Assembly: GCA_027422505.1 (NCBI GenBank)
Contig: JAPQWV010000018.1
Span: forward strand, 17,006,001 to 17,070,000
DNA length: 64,000 nt
Source of the DNA: Craterostigma plantagineum
Lineage: Eukaryota; Streptophyta; Magnoliopsida; Lamiales; Linderniaceae
Direction of reading: 5' to 3'
Shown piece after piece: positions 47,961-58,910 of this stretch. The position numbers were made by a program, and so were the translations under genes. Within the stretch, counting starts at the first letter, position 1, and every line of letters starts with the position of its first letter. The notes under the pieces were generated by a model. It saw only the letters and a list, made by a program, of their open reading frames with translations, was not told the DNA's origin and did not search any database.

Positions 47961-50545
47961 GGATTTTAAACCCAAAATTGATTTTAGTCCGGGTTCACCG
48001 GCAAGAAAGAAAATTCAACAGGAATTCTTTCAACCCAAATGGGAACTTTTTCGAAAATCGTTGTTTGAAAGTTTTAATAAAGAAGATAAAGCTACTATAC
48101 AAGAAAATTTTTATAATGATTTGTCAAAACGAAATGAAATGTTACCTTTTATTCCATGGTTTTGACAAAATATTTTAAAAATATAGTGTATGTTCTTGAA
48201 AGAAATTATAAGCTTGCAACGGGGAAAATCTAAATTCAGTTTACCCTCCTCAAACTAGTTTTCAAATGGAAAAAGAAAATGAAATTAGATATTTTAATGC
48301 TTTTCAAAAATTATTTGAAAATGATACACTTACGGTTACTGTAAGCCATATAAATTGTCTTTTATAACAACAAATTATACAAATATGTATGTTATTGTTC
48401 TTGGCGAGCAAATTTCTTTACTTAAAAATCATTGAAGAAATTTCATCCTCTATTAAAGATATTAAAAATCATCTTTTAAAAGATAAAATCCAAATTGAAA
48501 AGGTCAATATTGCATCTCCAAGTTCAGCCCCCTCCTGAAATTATTGATTTTAAATTAAAATCAATTTCTCATATTGAAAATTTACTTGAAGAAAAACTTA
48601 CGAATCTTAAGATTAATACTTGTGAAGAGTTTGAAGATCGACTTGAAAATTCTGATAATATTTAAAATATTTTCAACGAAGAACTTAATAACTTAAGCAT
48701 ACGAAATATGCAGATAGGCCAATTCAAAGTAAATAAAGTAAATATTATTACATAGGCCAACTCCTTAAGACATTTGTTTGAAGAACAAGAATTATGGCTC
48801 AATAATTCGTATAGTGGTAGAAGCATTTACGAATGGAATTTAGACGGTTATACCGAAAGACAAATCTATAATATGATTCATAGGATGCTTATGTATAGTA
48901 CAATTTGCAAAGCTAATCAAAATAATGATAAAGCTGTTGCGAAAATGATCGTCACTGGTTTTACTGGTCAGTTAAAATGATGGTGAGATAATTATTTATC
49001 TCAACATGAAAAAGACGATATTTATCAAGCCATAAAAGAAGAAAATGGCAAAATTATGTGGTTTGTACCCAAATTATTAATTGGGTAGTATAGTGGTTGC
49101 TGTAGTTGGTATGATGTAAGTCCCCAGGAGATTATGTGGTAAATGAATACAATCATTCTACCAAAAAAAAAAGAAGAAAATGGTCCACAAGTGGATAATG
49201 TTGTTTATACACTATGTGTAAATATCATTGAACACTTTACAGGCCGATTGTCTGATTCTGAAAATATCAGAACTCTTCTTCAAAATCTTAGGTGTAAAAC
49301 TCTTACATAATTTAGATGGTATAAAGATACTTTCCTTAGCCGAGTCATGGAACTCCCTGAGTCTAATAGCACTTACTGGAAATCTAAATTATAGATGGCC
49401 TACCTTCACTCTCTGCAGAAAGAGTAAGGAATAACCTTAGGAAAGGAGAATCGAGTATCGATTATAATTCCTATACCTACAGTAAACTTATGGGAACTTG
49501 TATACTAGAAGGTTTAGCCTTATGTGATGAAATAAAATTAAAAACAAGTCAAGAGACATTCTCTAGATGAAAGAAATAATTAGAAGAAGTTTGTGGTCAA
49601 TTTGGTATGGAAAATCCTTTTACGAGCAAATCTCGTAAAGAACATAAGCTTAAACATATTCCACTAAACAATATGAAAGAAGAAAATATCAAAAATCCAA
49701 AAGGAAAGAACAAAAACCCTCAAAAAAGATAAAAATTATCAATATAAAAATAAATTTTCTCCTATTGTATGCCGAAAGTGCGGTAAAATCGGTCACAAAG
49801 CAAAAACTTACTAAAAAAAGAAAATTAACAGTTTAGAAATTGATAATGAACTAAAAGAAACATTATCAAAAATTCTATTAGAATCTGATAGTGAATCAGA
49901 GTCTTCCTCAAATAATGAAAATAATATCATCAAAGGAATCTCGTCAGAATTTGTGAATGCCGAAACTGTCAAATAGGACAAATTTGTTCTAAGAATTTAG
50001 ATAGTACGGAATCTGAATCCGAAGATGATAATTTATATCAAATTATATCCCAATTTCAAGAAATAAATGTTCTTGACAATAATCTTCTCGAAATATTAAA
50101 AGAAACAGAAGATCCAGATTTAAAAAATCAAATCATTAAAAGAATAATTCAAAAAAGGAAGAAACTGCTAAAGAAGTTATTCCTAAATCTTAACCTTATA
50201 GTATGTCCGAAGTAATGAAATTACTCCACAACAAAAACAAATTTAATAAAAATGAATCTCCTGCTAATATTAGAGATTTAAAATTAGAAATTTCGAATCT
50301 TAAAGCTGAAATAAAATATTTAAAATTAAGTCATTTTGACCTTGAAAGAAAATTTTCTAAATTCGAAAAAAAGAAAAGAAATTATTGAAGAATCAAAATC
50401 TAGTGAGAATTTGCTAGTACTTCTGAGAATTTTCGAAGATAATAATTACCTTTCTACATTAGAAATTTCTCAAAAATGGTTAGTGAAATATCATGGAAAC
50501 TGTTGGTCCCTATTCTATCCAAACAATCTAACAACGAACTATTTA
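47959..50545 (+). pseudogene. Caulimovirid coat/gag-like relic with zinc knuckle
   Basis: Segments in several frames: LRHLFEEQELWLNNSYSGRS, GFTGQLK followed by NYLSQHEKDD, then ALCDEIKLKTSQET and FGMENPFTSKSRKE. A knuckle CRKCGKIGHKAKTY (49770 on) follows, whose fourth ligand is Tyr instead of Cys, then KKINSLEIDNELKETLSKIL and an acidic Asp/Ser/Glu tail. A coiled-coil-like segment (IRDLKLEISNLKAEIKYLKL) lies at 50262-50330. The pattern matches the coat/gag region found in plant endogenous pararetroviruses. It is broken throughout and interrupted at 49049-49168. Confidence 0.68.
49049..49168 (+). mobile_element. 120-bp retroposed sequence with A-tail and 15-bp duplication
   Basis: AAAAGAAGAAAATGG occurs at 49034-49048 and again at 49169-49183. 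The intervening 120 bp end in an A-rich tail and contain GGGTAGTATAGTGGTTGC, an A-box-like word. Removing the insert and one repeat restores the viral frame (IKEENG followed by PQVDNVVY). This is the signature of LINE-mediated insertion of a SINE or small RNA copy. The source RNA is not recognised. Confidence 0.72.
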
Positions 50546-50557
50546 ACCACGATTTAA

Positions 50558-50834
50558 TGATGGGAAGAGGTGATTCAACGTGGGTTGCGCGTGTGTTCGT
50601 TGAAGGTTGGGAGCTTCAATAAAAATTCTCTCTATAATTTTAACCTAACTATGTGGTAGAGTTTTAGTATTTATACCACATGTTGGTATATAATACTTGG
50701 GCCCTTGTAAGCCCATTACAAGAATAAAATCACTGGGCTTTAAACCATTAAAGCTCAGTTCACTTAAATTAATTACAAGGTTAAGATAACCTAATTTAAT
50801 TGAACATAATAAATAATACTAACAATCTCCCTCT
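50558..50834 (-). repeat. Candidate LTR remnant of a second Copia-like element
   Basis: The stretch starts TGATGGG and ends ACTAACA. It is followed by ATCTCCCTCTTTGGG, which parallels the LTR end plus pyrimidine tract of the Copia element at 33460-33483. That would make it a 3' LTR in minus orientation with internal sequence running to about 51140. The starting boundary and family are uncertain. Confidence 0.35.
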
Positions 50835-51142
50835 TTGGGTTCAATTTGCAATTTAGCGCTTATCATCTTGGTCTTGTAACGGTCATGAGTCCTAAACACG
50901 TATCAAAGTATGCGGCGGGTTTTGCAAGTTACAGAGTCTTACATCATTGAATGAAAGACAAATATCCTGTCCACGATGCCTTCTCTATACTATGAATTTA
51001 GCCTCCTAAAGATTAAGATCTCTAGTGCCAATGCGAATCTCTCGCATGATATGTTTCTTCGTTATTTATTGCACCGTTCGTACTGCAACTTTTGATAAAA
51101 TTTTCATAAATCAATTTGCATTCGATATTCCGTTAATCTCAG

Positions 51143-52165
51143 GGAGAAGTTACCGATTTCAAGAATTATCTGCAACGTTACCCCACCCCTTATCGTTCTT
51201 GTGGAAGCAGTAGTCCTCTTTGGTATTCAATCAGGCGCGCCTCTGCTCATATTATCGTCCTCTCAAGCTACTCACCATACGGTATTATTCCACTATATCA
51301 AAGGCTGCTTTAGATATATCTATGCCTAATGAAAAATTACGCAAGAAATATCGTTTTTTTTTTTTTCCTGTTGGGGACTATTTTGAGCTATATATATCTT
51401 ACTACATGAGCAGTGAAATACACGCCACAGTACAAATGGCTCGAAGCAGAGCTGAAGAAGGTGGATAGGGAGAAGTCCCCTTGGCTTATCGTCGTAGTGC
51501 ACGCCCCTATCTACAACAGCAACGATGCTCATTACATGGAAGCTGAGATCATGAGAGTTGTCTTCGAAAGTTGGTTCGTTTAGTACAAAGTAGACGTCGT
51601 TTTCGCGGGCCATCTCCATGCTTACGAAAGATCGGTTTGTCCCTCTTATTCCCCAATCCCATTCCTTCATTTTTTTCCTAACGTTGCAGCGCATAAATGA
51701 TCGTTTATTACAGCACCGTATCTCAAGTGTGAGGAACAATGTATCAACTCCATACGCCGCGCCAGTAAAATCAGCGCCCGTGTACGTAACTGTGGGGGAC
51801 GGCGGAAATCAAGAAGGCCTTGCTAACAAGTAAAGCTCTTAATAAAAGCACTTTTGGCATAATATAATCCTTGCAATTGGGACCCTTTTTTTCTTGTTCT
51901 GTTCCTACATAAATCTTGATATTCAGTAGAGGCATGCCATGTAGAAACATGATTCTCATGTAATAAAGAAAAAAATCGTCGACTTATATTCTTCGCTTGT
52001 ATGTGTAGATTTAGATATCCCCAGCCAAGTTACTCGGCGTTCCGCGAGTCAAGCTATGGGCATTCGACGGCGGAGATCAAAAGTAGGACCCACGCCGTTT
52101 ACCACTGGAATAGGAACGACGAGGGAAAAAGAGTCCCCGTCGATCATTTCGTGCTGATCAACTAA
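51143..52165 (+). pseudogene. Purple acid phosphatase, 5'-truncated and stop-containing
   Basis: Four exons with consensus splice sites, 51143-51281, 51414-51634, 51714-51829 and 52009-52165, join in phase. They encode the C-terminal part of a plant high-molecular-weight [96 protein letters not shown]. Metal-ligand histidines of the VHAP and GHLHAYE motifs are present. The N-terminal half, with signal peptide, fibronectin-like domain and the first metal ligands, is missing upstream. An in-frame TAG replaces the usual Gln after SWFV (about 51574). The end at LIN lacks the usual final residues. It is a pseudogene unless read-through occurs. Confidence 0.85.
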
Positions 52166-52503
52166 CACTGGTAAAAAATATTTTCTTTTTTCTTATCGTC
52201 GTTAACATTGGGATATACGTTCGAATATTCTGCCGTGGGCGATTGTCAGGGGAAACTCTAACGAAGGGCGAAAGGAGAAGGAGAGTTTTCAGTCCGTTAT
52301 CGTCGATTTCGCGACTAACGAGGCATTCTTAGTGCAGTGCAGGTGTAATAATAGCAGCACCATGCATACTATCTTAAGTTGTAATAAAATTGTGAAGGTA
52401 AGAAGTTTGAAGGGAGTTGCTTTTTTGTGATGGACCTTTCTGGGAATAAAAAGTGTATTATATTATATGGATGGTAATATCATACGTCGAGTCGAGTCGA
52501 GTC
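52166..52503. other. Sequence downstream of the PAP pseudogene
   Basis: Probable former PAP 3' flank; nothing else was recognised apart from a short GTCGA direct repeat at 52486-52503. Confidence 0.35.
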
Positions 52504-52511
52504 GAGTCATC

Positions 52512-53095
52512 ACACGAGCTCGGCTCATTTTCTGGGCTCGAGCTCGAGCCCTTACAGCCGAGCTCGAGCTCGAGCTCGTCGAGCTTTTCAGCTCACGGCT
52601 CGAGCTCGTGCTCATTTGTAGCCTGATGAGCTCGAACTCGAGCTCGAGCTCACGAAGCTCGTCGAGCTCGAGCTAGCTCATTAATAAAAAAAATATTAAA
52701 TTTATATAAATAATATAAATTAATATAAAAATACAAAAAATATATATATTTTTTTAAAAAATCGAGATTTTTAGTAAACAATTAGTAAAAATAATATAAG
52801 TTAATATAGAATTTTTAAAAAAATAGAATTTTTTTAAAAAAATAAAGAATAATATAAGTTATTATTAAAATATAAAAATATAAAAAAAATTATTTAAAAA
52901 AAGAAAAAGCTCGCGAGCCCGTTCGCGAGCTTTCGAGCCACTATGTTTGGGCTCAAGCTCGAGCTCGACTTAAATGAGCTCGAGCTCGAGCTCAACATAA
53001 ATGAGCTCGAGCTCATTTTTGTCGAGCTTGAGCCGAGCTTTTATCGAGCCGGCTCGTCGAGCTCACGAGCTGGCTCGGCTCATCTTTCACCCCTA
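52512..53095. mobile_element. hAT-like MITE with GAGCTCGAGCTC arrays
   Basis: Dense CTCGAG/GAGCTC arrays at both flanks (52512-52680 and 52905-53090) enclose an AT-rich core, so the whole can fold back. GAGTCATC occurs on both sides (52504-52511, 53096-53103), a candidate 8-bp duplication. The right end reads CTTTCACCCCTA, resembling hAT MITE ends of the TAGGGGTG type, but the left terminus does not match it. Confidence 0.6.
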
Positions 53096-53248
53096 GAGTC
53101 ATCTATTGTATATAGTGATTGCATTGTGTGATGGTACTCTCCGCGTAATTGTTGATGTATAATTTACTTCAGAAAAATATCAAAATCAGTACACCATATT
53201 AGAAGACCGTCCAACGAGGAATTTATGGCATGTGGCCCATGAAACATA

Positions 53249-53482
53249 CTACCTCCGTCCCGGTAACTTTTGTACATTTTACCAAATCGGGCGTCCCACT
53301 ATCTCTTATACATTTCCATATTTAGTAAAAAACTATCACACACAATCAATATAATAACATTAAATATTCTTAAAAGACGTGACACACACATACACTTTTC
53401 TTCCTCTATACTACTAAAATATTATATTTCTTAAAAACCGAACCCAATCCCAAATGTCCATATATTACCGGGACGGAGGGAG
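53249..53482. mobile_element. Stowaway (Tc1/mariner) MITE
   Basis: 234 bp bounded by CTACCTCCGTCCCGGTAA and TTACCGGGACGGAGGGAG, with TA duplicated at each side. No ORF is present. Confidence 0.92.
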
Positions 53483-54600
53483 TAAATGAAAAAAATATCA
53501 AGGCAAATCTACAGTTAAATCCCTCCTCTCAAAACTACCAATCAACTAATTCCCCGCCCTCATTTAATTATCATTAAGCTCCCCATTTCAAACATTTATA
53601 TCAAATACCTACCTACTGGACATTTTTAGCCTTGTAAAACATAAATATTTACCGAAGAACCTATTGAATTAGTCAACACCCCAACTTCTATCATTTCACT
53701 TTCAAACCTGAGAACGAGAGAGAGATGACGAACGTAGGAGCAAGTTTTCACTTTCAAACATCTGTGTAACGAGAGCGAACGAGCAAGCTTCCACGAGCGA
53801 GCTTTCACGAGCAAGCTTCTACCATTGTTGAACGCATCAGAAGGAACGAACGAGCTACTGTAAGCTTCATTTTTTTTTTTCCATTTTTTTGGCATTAGAG
53901 GTTAATGTAGAGATTAGGGCTTCGATATGTGCATTTCTTCAAAGATTCCATGCCGGACAATGTTAATTTCTTTGATTAGTGCTTGAATTTAGTGTTTAGC
54001 AAAAATTAGAGTTCTATTTTTCGGTGTTCGATTTGGTGTTTTGATATCTTTCAAATTAGGGTTTCGAGACAGAGAACGAGCGAGGATATAAGCTTTCGTT
54101 TTCCTACACCTCTATTGAACGAGAGAGAGACAGGCTATTTTCAACTGTAAGTTAATTGCTTGTTGTCTTGATACCGTATGTTAATTGAATTGGTACTATT
54201 TGTTCATGGTTTTTGGTACTGCATTACATAACTAATGGTACTGTAAATTCATTATTTATTTACAAACACGACAGAGAAGAATCCGGAGGGCGTGGATTGG
54301 GCGTACATGTTGCAATGTCCACAGATAAATACACTGTCGGACCTACAGATCATGGAAGGTATCTTGACGATGTCGAAGTCGAAGCATATCGCTGCTCCAT
54401 GGCTTCCACAATACTTAGAGATTCTATTGGTTTTATGTTCCACTTGTTTGAATGATATTATCTATGTTCATAAGATTTTAGACTTGAGACTGATATGTTG
54501 TTATGAAGTTGAGGTTATGTGAACTTGTTCTGAGACATTTTTTATGTTTATGAGGTTGAGGTCTTCTTGAGTCTTGTTTATGCTCCACTTATTTTGATAA
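53483..54600. other. Unclassified exon-like region
   Basis: AT-rich DNA with AACGAGC/ACGAGCA word repeats at 53770-53850. Short overlapping ORFs at 54213-54522 on both strands contain nothing I recognise. GTAAG-type donor-like sites occur near 53860 and 54148. It may be a non-autonomous transposon flank or decayed gene; no function is proposed. Confidence 0.25.
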
Positions 54601-54614
54601 TACTTGAAAAATGC

Positions 54615-55060
54615 TTGTTGTACCAATATACATATATTTGCAGACCAACATATAGACGTTTGTGGTACTTTGTAATACGCTAGTGTAGTACCACGAGTAG
54701 GTTACTTGTAGTATCTTTACCAGACAAATAAATTGGATGGCGTCGAAAAATTCATACCCAAGTTTGTAGTACCAATACACATATATTTGTAGTACCAATA
54801 GATAGATATTTGTGGTACCATATCGTTAGCTAGTGCCATAAGTAAGTTACTTGTAGTATCTTCCCGTACCATGTGTTTTAACAATCGAAACTCCTACCCT
54901 AATTTGTAGTACCAATACACATATGTTTGTGGTACCAATAGATAGATGTTAATGGTACCATATTTTTAGCTATTGTAGTATCACACGTAGGTTACTCGTA
55001 GTAAGCTAGTGTGGTACCATGAGTAGGTTACTTCCAGTATCTTTTTCCGTACCACGTTTT
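54615..55060. repeat. Tandem repeat, about 140-bp unit, roughly three copies
   Basis: Units begin near 54617, 54763 and 54902 with (TTTG)TAGTACCAATACACATAT, and share TTTGTGGTACCA, AGCTAGTG and GTAGGTTACTTGTAGTATCTT. GGTACC/GTACCA words recur throughout. No ORF is conserved. A partial extra copy of the end module lies near 55003-55050. Confidence 0.75.
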
Positions 55061-55699
55061 TAATTATCGAAAACGCGTAGATTATTGTCCAAACAAGGTA
55101 TGGGAACTTCCAAAATAAGACACATGATAAAATTAAACACACGGTAGCATAAAATATAAACACTAACTTTCAATCGATCAAAAATCTTTACTATGTAGTA
55201 AGATGTTCTTACTAGTATCTGATAAACGTAATTTGTTATGTTTATATTTGTTAATTTTAAGTCGTTTGCGTTCATTAATGAAGCCGTTTTGAATATCCTA
55301 GCAGTTAAATGTGAGTTAATGGAAATATTAACAAGCAACGAATCTCGCCAATTAATTCCCAAAAATTCCCAATTTTCGACATTGGGGTTCCTCCGTCCAA
55401 AACTCGAAATTAATTAACGATCACAAATTAAGCATACCCAAGGTGTTATTAGCATGTATTTAATCATAAGAGAGCAAGAAAAACACCCAAATAGACCTAA
55501 TTTCGAAAATCCCCAATTTAGAAAAGTAGGGTTCATTATAAGAATCGAATTTCACGGCCAATTCAACGAATTATGCATACCCACGGTAATAATAACGCGT
55601 AACCAAGGTAGAAAAGGCACATGTATTCCCAAAATTAGCAATATAACACGAAATCCCTAATTTGAAATGAGTTAGGGTTGAAATAGAGAATGCATACCT
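55061..55699. other. AT-rich sequence, boundary of the Gypsy element unresolved
   Basis: No feature was recognised. The left LTR of the Athila-like element could lie here or further left, but no repeat partner is available in the window to define it. Confidence 0.3.
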
Positions 55700-55899
55700 T
55701 GTGATTTACCTGATTTAATTTGTGGGTAAGTTGTTTTGTCGGAGGAGGGAGGAGGGCGGCGGCGTTATTGGTGGTGGTAGGAGGTAATCGAAGGTGGTTT
55801 TGGGTGGTGATTATGATGGGAGTAGAAGAGAAATCGCGAGAGAGGGAGGAGAGAGAAGAAAAAGAAAGAAAATGGGTTTTTTTCTACTTAAGTTCGTAA

Positions 55900-56205
55900 A
55901 AGTCACGGCCGTGACAAGAGGCAGCGAGGGCCTCTGTCCGTAGTCACGCCCATGACGTGTACGTCGCTGGCCGTGACACTGTCGTGTTTTTTTTTGTTTT
56001 TTGTTTTTTTTAAAATTTAATTTTTTTTATCCCGTAGGTTTCACGGCCGTGATGTCTTAAGCCGTTGGCCGTGACAGTAGGCAGAAAGTGCCATTGGGAT
56101 TCGTCACGGTCGTGATGGCTTAAGCCATTGGCCGTGACAGGGCGCAGTGTGCCGAACTATGGTCGTCACGGCCGTGAGTCCTTAAGGACCAGGCCGTGAC
56201 AACGT
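55900..56205. repeat. Palindromic TCACGGCCGTGA repeats
   Basis: The near-perfect palindrome (G)TCACGGCCGTGA, or variants of its halves, occurs about four times at roughly 60-100 bp spacing. Each is followed by a CTTAAG- or TTAAGG-type centre and then GGCCGTGACA. The region lies between integrase and the presumed 3' LTR and has no ORF. Confidence 0.7.
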
Positions 56206-56305
56206 TTTTTTTAAAGCTAATGTCTAAAACATAAATGAAAATACCTGGGTTGCCTCCCAAGAAGCGCTTACTTTACCGTCTTTAGCCGGACGTCTTTTCG
56301 TTCGC

Positions 56306-57423
56306 TCAAGTCTCGAAGTCCAGGTATAGCACTTTCTTTTCGCTCACGTCTTCCTCGCCTGCGTGATAGTGCTTCAACCTGTGGCCGTTCACCTTGAAAG
56401 TACCCTGCTCCATACCTAAAACACGGGTAACGATGAAAGGTCCTGACGAACGTGATCTAAGTTTGTCAGGAAAGAGCCTAAGTCGAGAGTTAAATAGGAG
56501 GACTTGGTCTCCGTCCTGAAACTCTCTCTTTTGCTTAATCTTCTTATCGTGGTAGGCTTTCGAATGCTCTTTATACGTGCGAGCGTTACCGTAAGCCGAT
56601 AAACGCCCGTATAACTTGTTGATTTGGAGTTGCCGCTTTCCGCCGGCGTCCCCCAAATCAAAATTTAAAGACTAATCGCCCAATAGGCCTTATGCTCTAT
56701 TTCTACGGGGTGGTGACATGCCTTAGCATAGACTAGTCTGTACGGTGTAATGCCTATAGGTGTCTCATATGCAGTCCTATATGCCCAAAGTGCATCGTTC
56801 AGCTTATTTGCCCACTCCCTACGGTTCCCTTCTATGATCTTCTCTAGAATGCGTTTCAACTCACGGTTCACTACTTCGACCTGACCGCTAGCTTGGGGGT
56901 GGTATGGGATACATAGGTTGTGTCTAACACCGTAACGTTCTAACGTGCGTGCAAACTGGGTGTTATAGAAGTGTGTACCTCTATCACTAATAATGCACCT
57001 AGGCGCCCCAAAACGTGAAAACAATGCTCGAAGAAATCTAACGACTACCCTAGCATCATTCGTGGATAAGGCTTGCGCCTCGGCCCACTTAGACACATAA
57101 TCGACAGCAACTAGGATGTACTTATTATTGTACGAGCTAGGAAACGGACCCAAAAATTCTATACCCCACACATCAAAGATGTCATAAACCAAAATGAAGT
57201 TCTGGGGCATTTCGTCGCGTTTAGAGATATTACCTGCGCGCTGACACTGTTCACAAGTATCAACGTACCTTTGGGCATCCTTGAAGATCGTGGGCCAGTA
57301 GAATCCACTTTCTAACACCTTCTGAGCGGTTCTGTTGGCTGTGTAATGCCCTCCGATCGGTCTGTTGTGGCAGTGCCTAAGGATCCGCGTCGTCTCTGGA
57401 GCAGCCATGCATCGTCGTATCAC
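56306..57423 (-). pseudogene. Athila-like integrase
   Basis: Zinc-binding H2C2 ([19 protein letters not shown]) and a D,D-35-E core ([48 protein letters not shown]) are followed by [24 protein letters not shown]. One base shift near 56670 separates the C-terminal part (DAGGKRQLQINKL, RSSGPFIVTRV). The three catalytic acidic residues appear present. Confidence 0.88.
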
Positions 57424-57584
57424 CTAGTCTGCACATCGCCTGAATAGATATGGGTCTTCCCAAAAGTAGTACCTCAAATTAGAAAAGAATTTCTTCTTTT
57501 GCTGACTGGTGTACTCCTTTGGTAGGACCCTCGCAACAAGATAGTTAGCCTAATCTGCAACCAGGGAGTGTCGTCACTTACCAC

Positions 57585-58542
57585 CTATATCGAGTAAAGA
57601 TGCTCGTCTGAGAACCTATCTTGTATCGGCCTTTCGTCCTTGTGGTATATTTCGGACTCCTCCAGTTGAGAGAGGTGTTCGGCCGCTAGGTTCTCCGCAC
57701 CCTTCTTGTCTCGGATCTCTATATCGAATTCTTGAAGCAACAAGATCCATCGAATCAGTCGAGGCTTCGCATCTGGCTTTGCTAACAGATATTTAAGAGC
57801 AGAGTGGTCAGTTAAAACAATAACTTTGGATAGGATAAGATATGACCTGAACTTGTCGAAAGCGAACACGGCGGCCAACAACTCCTTTTCAGTGGTCGTG
57901 TAATTGGCCTGGGCTGCGTCTAGCGTCTTAAACGCATAGTAGATCGGCCTGAAATGGCTGTCCTTACGCTGCCCTAGCACGGCCCCAACTGCATAGTCAC
58001 TAGCATCGCACATTAGTTCAAAGGGCAGCCCCCAGTCGGGGGCGACCATAATAGGTGCTGCGATAAGTCGCTCCTTAAGTAAATTAAAAGCATGCAAGCA
58101 CTCGTCATTAAAATCAAACGGGGCATCTTTTTCTAGAAATCTAGACATGGGTCTTGCGATCTTAGAAAAATCTTTGATAAACCTACAATAAAACCCCGCA
58201 TGTCCTAGAAAGCTCTTAATAGACTTCACGTTCGAGGGCATGCAATTTTTCTATAGTCTCTAACATAGCCCGGTCCACTTCGATTCCTTTAGAGGAAATC
58301 TTATGACCGAGAACTATACCCTCTCGAACCATGAAGTGGCACTTTTCCCAATTAAGTGCCAAGTTTGTCTCCTCGCATAGTGCGAGTACGAGCTTTAAAT
58401 TTGACAAGCATGCATCGAACGACGATCCAAAAACAGAAAAATCTTCAATAAATACCTCCATTACCTCACCGACTAGTTTGTCGAATATGGCCATCATGCA
58501 TCGCTGGAAGGTGGCTGGGGCATTGCAGAGACTGAATGGCAT
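57585..58542 (-). pseudogene. Athila-like reverse transcriptase (partial) and RNase H
   Basis: The RT fragment starts MPFSLCNAPATFQRCMMAIF and has EVFIEDFSVFG, where the catalytic FxDD motif is changed to FIED. A frameshift near 58240 precedes [20 protein letters not shown] and the RNase H ([44 protein letters not shown]). The N-terminal RT is deleted: upstream sequence goes directly from protease-linked VIEDVLVK to MPFSLCN at about 58546. Confidence 0.86.
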
Positions 58543-58621
58543 CCTTAACTAAGACATCCTCGATAACGCGTAGAGGATACTTTAATGATATATCAGCTAA
58601 TTGTAGGCTCATCCTAGTGGG

Positions 58622-58882
58622 TCATGGTTCACCTAGTCCTAGACGCTTAAACATAGAATATGGCATGAGATTAATACTAGCGCCTAAGTCAGCTAACGCA
58701 TGCTCAATCACTAAATCTCCTATAAGACAGGGAATAGTAAAACTCCCTGGGTCCTTAAGCTTTTTCGGGATCTTGCTTTGGAGTATCGCCGAACACTCTC
58801 CTCGCAGGCATACGGTGGAGACATGTTCGAGCCTCCTTCTGTTTGTCAGCAGGTTCATCAAGAACTTGGCGAAGCTGGGCAT
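58622..58882 (-). pseudogene. Athila-like retropepsin region
   Basis: MPSFAKFLMNLLTNRRRLEH, CSAILQSKIPKKLKDPGSFT and IEHALADLGASINLMPYSMF are the conserved Athila protease blocks. The Asp of DLGAS is retained. A stop follows GLGEP at 58622, just before the MSLQLAD segment. Confidence 0.82.
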
Positions 58883-58910
58883 CTGCGTAATAGCTTCAAC
58901 AAAGGGTAAG

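Larger units (their letters stand above)
46950..50545 (+). mobile_element. Endogenous caulimovirid remnant (no polymerase)
   Basis: Two broken coding blocks in virus order: a movement-protein-like block, then a coat/gag-like block with a zinc knuckle. Both resemble plant endogenous pararetroviruses (Caulimoviridae) rather than LTR retrotransposons, because a 30K-type movement protein is present. Many stops and frameshifts occur. Protease, reverse transcriptase and RNase H are absent; similarity ends just before the protease. It is an old, inactive integration. The genus cannot be named from what is visible. Confidence 0.72.

Noticed and set aside
52467..53131. Leu/Glu- and Ser-rich ORFs
   Set aside because: Direct products of CTCGAG hexamer arrays in a MITE.
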